DNA of 26,133 bases, taken from NCBI GenBank assembly GCA_905212345.1, contig CAJMEC010000023.1, positions 1 through 26,133 on the forward strand, given 5' to 3'. Source of the DNA: an uncultured Sutterella sp. (GTDB taxonomy: Bacteria; Pseudomonadota; Gammaproteobacteria; Burkholderiales; Burkholderiaceae_F). This document shows positions 21,249-26,133 of this stretch, piece after piece. The notes under the pieces were generated by a model that was given only the letters and a program-made list of their open reading frames with translations, did no database searches and was not told the DNA's origin. Made by a program: the position numbers and the translations under genes. Numbering within the stretch: the stretch's first letter is position 1; every line of letters starts with the position of its first letter.

Positions 21249-22691
21249 ATGACAAATAATATGAATGTCCTTGGAAGCAATAAAAATATCCCTGGTTCAT
21301 TGAACCAGGGAAAGCAAGCTAACACTCAATCTAAACAACTGAGCACGGTGAATAATACTACAAACCGCCCTATAGCTCAATCTTCAATGAGTGGAAAAAG
21401 ATTCCATCTTTTATCTGACGGAGTAGTTAAGCTAGAGGATGGTTCTAAAACTCCTGTTTGTGGTTATTTGGAAGTTGTGGCTCTTTTTAAGGATACTTCT
21501 AATAAAAACTGGGGACGTTGCTTATATTGGCTTGACGTTGATAATAATCAACATCATTTAGAGGTATTAGATGCCGATTTACGAATTCGTAGCAATAAGA
21601 TTATTGAACTCTTAGCCTCTGGAGGTTTAAGAATCGATAATAAGGTTGATCTTATTGATTATTTGCTGGGATTCAAGGTCACAAGGCGGTTAATTAGCAC
21701 TAATCGACTAGGTTGGTTTGACTACAACAACACTAAACATTTCGTATTGTCTAAAAGTGTTATTGGCTTAAATGCTTCTGACATTATTTATGTGCCTATA
21801 ACACCGACTCATAGGGATGTTTACAGTAGAGAAATGCTACAAAGTTGGATTAACAACATTGGCAAACATTGTGTGCATTCCAGTCGCTGTGTTTTAGCTG
21901 TTTGTGTTGCATTGGCAACTCCCTTACTTCATTTAGTAAATAGTCCTAATGTTGGTTTCCACATCAGAGGGAGCTCTTCACTATGGAAAAGTCTTGTATT
22001 GTCCATTGCTACGAGTGTACAAGGGGCTCCTACGTTCAAAAAAACTTGGTTAGATGCTTCTCAACAGCTAGAAAGTTTAACTTTAAGCCATAATGACTTA
22101 ATGCTTGTCTTGGATGATATCAATCAGTCGCCTGAAAATGAGGTATCACGCATTATTTACCACTTAATGAATGGAAAACAGAAGTGGCTAGCAAAAGTTC
22201 ATGACATTAATCAGATTATCAATGGTTGGCGATTTTTGGTTCTCTCTAGTGGTGAACAAAGGCTCTATGAAATTGCTAAAAACTGCGGTAAAAGATCATT
22301 ATCTGGTGAAAATGTTCGGTTAATAGATATTCCAGCTGATACTGATTCTGGTTTTGGCACTTTTGAATGTGTTCCAACGGGCTTTAAAGACATGGAAAGT
22401 TTTGCAAACCACATCTATAGAGCCACGCAGTTATTTTTTGGGACACCATTAAAGAGTTGGATTGAAACTTTAGTTCAGCATAATACGAAAGATATTGTTA
22501 ATGAGTTTAATTTGTATAAAGAAAACTTTTTAACAAAAATTTGTCCTGCTGACGTTCCAGCTCAAGTCAAAAGAGTTGCAGAATCTTTTGCTCTATTAGC
22601 TTTTACCGGAGAATACGCAACATTAGCAGGTATAACAGGATGGAAGGGGAGGCAGAGCAAGCGATACAGATTTGTTTTGAAGCGTGGCTGA
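21249..22691 (+). pseudogene. DUF927 ATPase/helicase-like gene, N-terminal part (frameshifted)
   Basis: A DUF927-family protein; such proteins are linked to replication modules of integrative elements and have a RecA-like ATP-binding fold. The ATG at 21249 has GAGGTGAAA at good spacing; an open frame upstream to 21102 is only an overlap with alpA. The first 60 residues are Asn/Ser/Gln-rich linker. The DUF927 domain runs from about residue 60. The P-loop reads GSSSLWKS (residues 241-248): Trp246 (TGG, 21984-21986) stands where the family has Gly, one base change away. A Walker B-like LMLVLDDIN follows. After LAGITGWKG the frame goes off into RQSKRYRFVLKRG and stops, whereas the expected continuation is in the -1 frame from 22640. 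Confidence 0.8.
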
Positions 22692-23104
22692 GTGAATTCA
22701 ACACTTCTGATGATTCAAATGAAATCATTGAATGTGCAGTGAATAACTTAAGCACTGATACAGGGCACTTTATTAATTACAAGGAAATGAATGAGCCAGA
22801 AAGTGACTTCTTTGGTTGGTTCAAAAATGAGAATAGTCAAAAAGTATTTTTAGTTCCAACGAGCGCTTACAAAAAATTCTTTTGCAATGAGCATGATGTT
22901 GCATACGTTGATGACGTGCTAAGAAAAGCGGGAGTTTTGGTAAATGTCAATGTCACCTGTAACCCAATGTCTAGGGCCGGTAAAACAACACGTGTTAAGA
23001 AATTGATAATTCCAAACACGACAAGTCAAAATGTGGAATGTGGAAATGTGGAATGTGTGGATATGATCCACGAGTCCACAAACCCACAAGTCCACATTAA
23101 TTAA
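22640..23104 (+). pseudogene. DUF927 gene, C-terminal part (other frame)
   Basis: The continuation of the DUF927 protein: MEGEAEQAIQICFEAWL reads directly on from the GITGW of the first part, as in other DUF927 proteins. The shift lies in the GGGG run at 22646-22649. One extra G would restore a single protein of about 618 residues ending at 23104. It has no Shine-Dalgarno of its own. The heptamer around the shift is not a canonical -1 slippery site, so a mutation or a homopolymer sequencing error is more likely than programmed frameshifting. The last 25 codons are made of short TGTGGA/TCCACA repeats. Confidence 0.75.
23032..23096. repeat. TGTGGA / TCCACA repeat cluster at the 3' end of the DUF927 gene
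   Basis: TGTGGA occurs at 23032, 23039, 23047 and 23056; the complementary TCCAC(A) occurs at 23067, 23075 and 23091. GTGGAT-ATG-ATCCAC (23057-23071) is a perfect hairpin. TCCACA is the core of the DnaA box, and a full DnaA box lies further on at 23658. Confidence 0.55.
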
Positions 23105-23161
23105 TTTACGTATTACTGGTGGTGACACTGCAAGGGGCTAAAGCTCCTGAAATCTACGTAC

Positions 23162-23212
23162 CCAAGATCATATGATCCTTGGTTCAGCTGGGTCAGATTC
23201 TCTGACCCGGCT
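23162..23212 (+). terminator. Tandem hairpins after the DUF927 gene
   Basis: CCAAGATCAT pairs with ATGATC-C-TTGG (one bulged C, 23162-23182). This is followed by AGCTGGGTCAGA / TCTGACCCGGCT with a TTC loop (23186-23212, one G-U pair) and TGTTTC. The second may terminate the int-alpA-DUF927 transcript, though the T tract is poor. Confidence 0.5.
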
Positions 23213-23341
23213 TGTTTCACTTAATATGCTACTCTGATAACCTTGAAAATAAAGTTCCCACCATTTCTACAACTGAAATTAAACTAAAAATTTCAGAATG
23301 ATACGAACAACGAGAACTGGCGCCACCTCTCCTAATTGAAA

Positions 23342-23393
23342 GAACAATTATGCTAAGAACTTCCAATTCTTGAATTTTCGACAATAATTGTTC
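23342..23393. repeat. Nested 10-bp inverted repeat
   Basis: A perfect outer pair GAACAATTAT / ATAATTGTTC encloses AAGAA / TTCTT (23355-23359, 23367-23371). Confidence 0.6.
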
Positions 23394-23505
23394 ATAAAGA
23401 ATGGGCAGGAAAAATTTTGATAATAGTGAAGACTTAGGATGCAGACTCTATACTGATTTAAGTTAATACAAAGTTTTTTCAGATCAATGAAATTTGGTTT
23501 TTAGA

Positions 23506-23631
23506 TAACGGTTTGCGCTTGAATACAAGCCCGCGTTAGTTGATTGGAGGTGTATTTCGGATTTATCGGTGTTACTTTGCGAGGGAGACTACAAATAAGT
23601 TTGTATAGTTAAGCAAGGAGTCTCAAATCCG
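23506..23631. repeat. Two adjacent complex inverted repeats
   Basis: First: TAACG / CGTTA around GCTTG-AATA-CAAGC (23506-23538). Second: CGGATTT (23558-23564) / AAATCCG (23625-23631), inside it GAGACT (23585-23590) / AGTCTC (23619-23624), and ACAAA / TTTGT at the tip. The nesting suggests a branched fold. Confidence 0.55.
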
Positions 23632-23654
23632 AGCGTTTAGCGAGCTACTTTAAA

Positions 23655-23725
23655 GAGTTATCCACATTTGCCCGAAGCGCTCATCCTCAATAATGGGCTG
23701 TAGCAAGGGGAAATGTGGGTAACTC
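23655..23725. repeat. 19-bp-arm inverted repeat with DnaA boxes
   Basis: GAGTTATCCACATTTGCCC (23655-23673) and GGGGAAATGTGGGTAACTC (23707-23725) are complementary but for two positions, and pairing extends outward through TAAA/TTTA. The left arm holds a perfect DnaA box TTATCCACA (23658-23666). The right arm holds the minus-strand variant TTACCCACA (23714-23722). Confidence 0.65.
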
Positions 23726-23963
23726 GTTTAACGGGCTCTATTTTTCTTCATAATAGCTTCCCATTTTTCCATGGATCGCATCAAAACACAGGTTATTTCA
23801 ATTCAATGAGCATTGCGTCAGTCGATCCAAGACGGAATTCAAGTAAGTTGGACCTTTATATTATGTTCAAGCTTTGACTGAAATAACGAGAGATCATCTC
23901 ACCGCTTGATCCGCATTGATTAAAAACACTTTTGATGAACTCATAGTAAACCACGATTTTAAT

Positions 23964-24662
23964 TTAGTGTTCCTGATTGAAAAATGCGCTCATTCCCAGT
24001 AGAGGAAAAGGGGCAATTAATTTATCGATGATATAGCCAATGAGCGTACATTTAACGAAAAGAGCTACATTAAGTGGGCATCCTCCCTGTACCAGGGAGG
24101 GCATGATTTGATCGAAATACTGCTGTATCTCTTCACAGTGTTCTGAAATTTCTATTGTTTTATCGTTTCGGAGTTTTGATTTTGCCTCTTGGATAAAGGA
24201 TTTGCAGAGATCTAAATTTGCACGCTCCATATGGGTAATTTCTTCAGAGAGAAACTCATTGACTACGTGATATTGTTCGAGAATCGCTTTGTAATATCGA
24301 CAAGACACCATCATCAATAATGGTGATGGCATGCCACGATAGGGTTGGGTTGCCAGCATATTGACCGCGATTGCACCAAAAGAGCAATCATCTGCTTTTG
24401 CAATAAACAATTTCATTTTATTGCAGTTTGTGTGTCCCAATTTCGCTGCTGATAAAACATTATCCACTGCAAAATCAATATCACAGTAAGGCAATAATCC
24501 ACTTGCGTGAAGCATAGCTAAATTATTCATAGCTTCGGGATTGCCTTTGCTGGCTGAAATTCGGAATAACTCGTCAGCACGAACATAATGTTGTAACTTA
24601 AATTCTTTGATAGCTAATTCAAAGTGATCGTCTTTTTTTCGACCAAATAAACCAAAAAACAT
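23964..24662 (-). CDS. Hypothetical protein with Sel1/TPR-like N-terminal repeat
   Basis: 232 residues, not recognised as a whole. It opens with an aromatic and basic patch MFFGLFGRKKDD. A segment at about residues 25-65 (ADELFRISASKGNPEAMNNLAMLHASG) matches a Sel1-type tetratricopeptide repeat, usually a protein-protein interaction module. The rest is helical, with a hydrophobic stretch near the C-terminus (VALFVKCTLIGYIIDKL). The Shine-Dalgarno AAAGGA precedes the ATG. It is last of a minus-strand series after the 190-residue gene (37-bp gap) and its opening resembles that protein's opening (hydrophobic-aromatic residues then Lys-rich). Cargo of the element; function unknown. Confidence 0.75.
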   Translation of the reverse strand: MFFGLFGRKKDDHFELAIKEFKLQHYVRADELFRISASKGNPEAMNNLAMLHASGLLPYCDIDFAVDNVLSAAKLGHTNCNKMKLFIAKADDCSFGAIAVNMLATQPYRGMPSPLLMMVSCRYYKAILEQYHVVNEFLSEEITHMERANLDLCKSFIQEAKSKLRNDKTIEISEHCEEIQQYFDQIMPSLVQGGCPLNVALFVKCTLIGYIIDKLIAPFPLLGMSAFFNQEH

Positions 24663-24699
24663 CTTGAATTCCTTTATTTATGGTTCCAATCCATTATGG

Positions 24700-25272
24700 T
24701 TAAATTCTTTTTCCAGCGATAAGAGCTTTGATTGCAATGTCTTTTATACGAGGATATTTGGCTAAAATTTCTTGAGTCATCTGACTTACCTGATATAGAC
24801 CTTCGTTTTTGTATTGCATAAGTAAGGTAAAGTCCATTGAAATTCGTCCATCTGAATTTTTTGTCTGAGATATCTGATATTCCAACTTTAAGAGTCGATC
24901 AACAATATCGCATCTTAATTTTGAACCATACTTAACCAATACACTCCTTAAGGTAAACATTTCATTTAAAACATCTTCTGCGTCATAAGTTGGCGTAAGT
25001 TGGTCTTTATCCATATATTCCAATATATAGCGGTATTCTTCTGAAGCTAAAATCTTTTTTGCAAAAGATATCGCATATTCGTCTCCATCTTGAGCACAAC
25101 TCATTTCATTTGCGATAAAGCGAGCAAGTTGTGTCTCTATTTGGCTCTCTTCAAAGCTACTTCGTGCAAGATCTGCAAAGAATGCAATTGACATGCTATA
25201 TCCGTATGTGTCAATAATTTCTTCGACATCGGATTTTTCAGACTTCGGTTTGAAAAAATCAAAAATTGACAT
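24700..25272 (-). CDS. Hypothetical protein, 190 residues
   Basis: Not recognised. It starts MSIFDFFKPKSEKSDVEE, an aromatic N-terminal patch followed by basic residues, similar in style to the neighbouring 232-residue protein. It is mostly helical and acidic with no membrane segment or signal peptide, so it is likely cytosolic. The C-terminus IKDIAIKALIAGKRI is basic. The Shine-Dalgarno GGGAGGT is strong, about 9 bp before the ATG, so the start is secure. It lies 48 bp after the lipoprotein gene and 37 bp before the Sel1-like gene, consistent with one transcript. Confidence 0.75.
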   Translation of the reverse strand: MSIFDFFKPKSEKSDVEEIIDTYGYSMSIAFFADLARSSFEESQIETQLARFIANEMSCAQDGDEYAISFAKKILASEEYRYILEYMDKDQLTPTYDAEDVLNEMFTLRSVLVKYGSKLRCDIVDRLLKLEYQISQTKNSDGRISMDFTLLMQYKNEGLYQVSQMTQEILAKYPRIKDIAIKALIAGKRI

Positions 25273-25320
25273 AAAAAGATTACCTCCCGAATTAAAACAA
25301 GTAGTAGGAAGATTTGTTAA

Positions 25321-25746
25321 TTACCTCCAGCAACGGGTCATATTTCCAGTAACGTCACGGCAATACCACCATTCCGTTCCACCTTGTGGTGTTACGGAAT
25401 CAACACTTGGCATTCCTCCTTGCATACTTTGGTACATTTGTTGTGTTTGATAATTTAGTTGGTTAGCGGAATCATTAAGTTGCCTTGATAAAGCATTGAT
25501 TTGAGCCATTTGAACTTGTTGCTGATATTGCCAACGTCTGATCTCATCTTCAGTCATTGCAGTTCTGGTTCCGGTGTAATCATCATCGGATGTGTAGCAT
25601 TCAATCGAATTATCCCCAGCCATTCGGTAACGTCTGCAGTTATCGTCACCCATCAAATAGTAGTTACCGTTGACATATTGAGGTGTTGCGTAATGAGCAC
25701 AACCAGTCAGTAACGAAATTAGAGAGAGGAGTAATAGTTTCTTCAT
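25321..25746 (-). CDS. Small lipoprotein with Gln-rich helix
   Basis: An envelope lipoprotein of 141 residues. The start ATG at 25746 gives MKKLLLLSLISLLTGCAHYA, a standard signal peptide with lipobox LTG-Cys16, and AAAGG lies upstream; the ATG at 25776 would add ten residues with no signal. The mature part has a Tyr/Asp/Cys-rich N-terminal section (NYYLMGDDNCRRYRMAG), a Gln-rich helix that may form a coiled coil (RRWQYQQQVQMAQINALSRQL onward, about residues 75-110) and a C-terminal EWWYCRDVTGNMTRCWR. Four scattered cysteines could make disulfides in the periplasm. Function unknown. A 13-bp inverted repeat sits just upstream. Confidence 0.75.
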   Translation of the reverse strand: MKKLLLLSLISLLTGCAHYATPQYVNGNYYLMGDDNCRRYRMAGDNSIECYTSDDDYTGTRTAMTEDEIRRWQYQQQVQMAQINALSRQLNDSANQLNYQTQQMYQSMQGGMPSVDSVTPQGGTEWWYCRDVTGNMTRCWR

Positions 25747-25766
25747 TTTTAAACCTTTGAAGTTAA

Positions 25767-25822
25767 TATTTTTCAACTTGGTTCAACTCAATGAAGTGGT
25801 ATGTTGAAAAAGTTGAAAAATA
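25767..25822. repeat. 13-bp perfect inverted repeat upstream of the lipoprotein gene
   Basis: TATTTTTCAACTT (25767-25779) and AAGTTGAAAAATA (25810-25822) are exact reverse complements. A second TTCAAC / GTTGAA pair continues the stem inward (25782-25787, 25803-25808). It lies 20-76 bp before the lipoprotein ATG: an operator pair or an mRNA leader hairpin. Confidence 0.55.
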
Positions 25823-25858
25823 AAAATTTATTTTTCTCGTGAAATAAAACCTAGAAAG

Positions 25859-25972
25859 TTAATCGAAGATCCAAAACAAAATGACGAAAGGCAAGCAAAT
25901 TAATATCACGACCCAAGCTAGGTTCCAAACAATTTCAAAAAGCACTAATAACAAGCAAATTAGAGCTCGCAT
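25859..25972 (-). CDS. 37-residue membrane peptide
   Basis: A short frame MRALICLLLVLFEIVWNLAW... ending CLPFVILFWIFD. It is almost wholly hydrophobic, with one Glu and one Asn near the middle: one long or two short membrane spans. The Shine-Dalgarno AAAGGAACC is well placed before the ATG at 25972, which supports real translation. It is first in the minus-strand set. Small hydrophobic peptides of this size occur as type I toxins and as regulators of membrane proteins; nothing here decides between these. Confidence 0.55.
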   Translation of the reverse strand: MRALICLLLVLFEIVWNLAWVVILICLPFVILFWIFD

Positions 25973-26133
25973 TATGGTTCCTTTAAAAATACCGATAACG
26001 TCAGTAACGAATAAAAGACCACCTAGTTAAATAGACATCACTGATTGCGATGTCAGGATCTTTAACGAGTTTACCCCTGGGGGGGCACATATAGCCCCCG
26101 TTGTCAAGTGATAAATGCGTAAACAATAAAAAA
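25973..26133. other. Window-end non-coding sequence with GC hairpin
   Basis: No gene seen. A hairpin GGGGGC-ACATATA-GCCCCC (26081-26099) stands out in AT-rich surroundings. No T run follows on either strand, so it is not a clear terminator. A minus-strand TTGACA (complement of 26103-26108 region) has no matching -10 at normal spacing. Confidence 0.35.

Larger units (their letters stand above)
23105..23963. other. Non-coding hairpin-rich region, candidate origin or structured RNA
   Basis: About 860 bp with no credible reading frame on either strand. It contains at least seven inverted repeats: 23162-23182, 23186-23212, 23273-23296 (CTGAAATT / AATTTCAG), 23342-23393, 23506-23538, 23558-23631 and 23655-23725. 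There are also long-range pairs TGGATCG/CGATCCA (23772/23823) and GTTATTTCA/TGAAATAAC (23792/23879). One perfect DnaA box is present. Position after a DUF927 replication-type gene suggests an origin; a structured RNA is the alternative. Confidence 0.5.
18408..26133. mobile_element. Integrative element at tRNA-Ser(GGA), open-ended
   Basis: From the tRNA 3' end the DNA becomes visibly AT-richer. It contains an integrase, an AlpA-type regulator, a DUF927 gene, iteron-like repeats, a hairpin-rich non-coding region and unrecognised cargo. No structural phage or conjugation genes are seen in the part present. It reads as a P4-like satellite or integrative plasmid. The right attachment site must lie beyond the window. 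Confidence 0.75.

Noticed and set aside
22641..22650. Programmed -1 frameshift in the DUF927 gene
   Set aside because: The codons TGG AAG GGG AGG do not form an X-XXY-YYZ slippery heptamer, and no strong stem-loop follows at the usual distance. A lost G is simpler.
23105..23963. A retron msr-msd region
   Set aside because: The folding suggests one, but no reverse transcriptase gene is present anywhere in the window.
26081..26099. Terminator or attachment site at the window end
   Set aside because: The GGGGGC/GCCCCC hairpin has no T run and no match to the tRNA-Ser 3' end.

Overview
The window looks like chromosomal DNA of a Gram-negative, probably anaerobic or microaerophilic host-associated betaproteobacterium. 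The lipid A enzyme LpxH and two lipoproteins with clear lipoboxes show a Gram-negative envelope. Peptidase T, a C69 dipeptidase, a DcuC-type C4-dicarboxylate carrier, rubrerythrin and nucleoside salvage suit an amino-acid and dicarboxylate user in the gut or mouth. My best guess is the Sutterellaceae (Burkholderiales), but this is an inference from gene content and protein resemblance, not a database result.

Positions 1-18317 are ordinary, moderately GC-rich core genome. A four-gene block (144-3376) carries a ribokinase-like PfkB kinase, a nucleoside hydrolase, a YgbA-family protein and a nitroreductase with an N-terminal coiled coil. Then come tRNA-Arg(ACG) with its own promoter and terminator, a DUF486 membrane protein, a C69 dipeptidase, dcuC (minus) divergent from pepT, a lpxH-lipoprotein-SDR cluster, a second identical tRNA-Arg(ACG), rubrerythrin, a divergent copZ/copA copper pair with two different operator-like dyads, and yddG translationally coupled to a 54-residue membrane protein. 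Several textbook terminators are visible. One of them is built from a perfect inverted pair of the Neisseria DNA uptake 10-mer.

Positions 16200-17865 hold a TnpB-type element with no TnpA, inserted between tRNA-Ser(TGA) and a thioredoxin-like gene. Its TnpB keeps the three RuvC acidic residues (D232, E338, D419) but has lost the zinc-ribbon cysteines. The ends form strong hairpins.

From tRNA-Ser(GGA) (18318-18407) onward the DNA is visibly more AT-rich and is an integrative element whose far end lies outside the window. It carries a P4-type tyrosine integrase, an unrecognised 321-residue protein overlapping it, three TTTTCACC iterons at exact 22-bp spacing, an AlpA-type regulator, and a DUF927 ATPase gene broken by a one-base frameshift and carrying a Gly-to-Trp change in its P-loop. 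Next is about 860 bp of non-coding DNA crowded with hairpins and containing a perfect DnaA box inside a 19-bp-arm inverted repeat. Last is a minus-strand cargo set: a 37-residue membrane peptide, a lipoprotein and two unrecognised soluble proteins. The int, AlpA, DUF927 and origin-like arrangement resembles a P4-like satellite or integrative plasmid, possibly decaying. The most novel parts are the hairpin/DnaA region, the cargo set and the zinc-ribbon-less TnpB.
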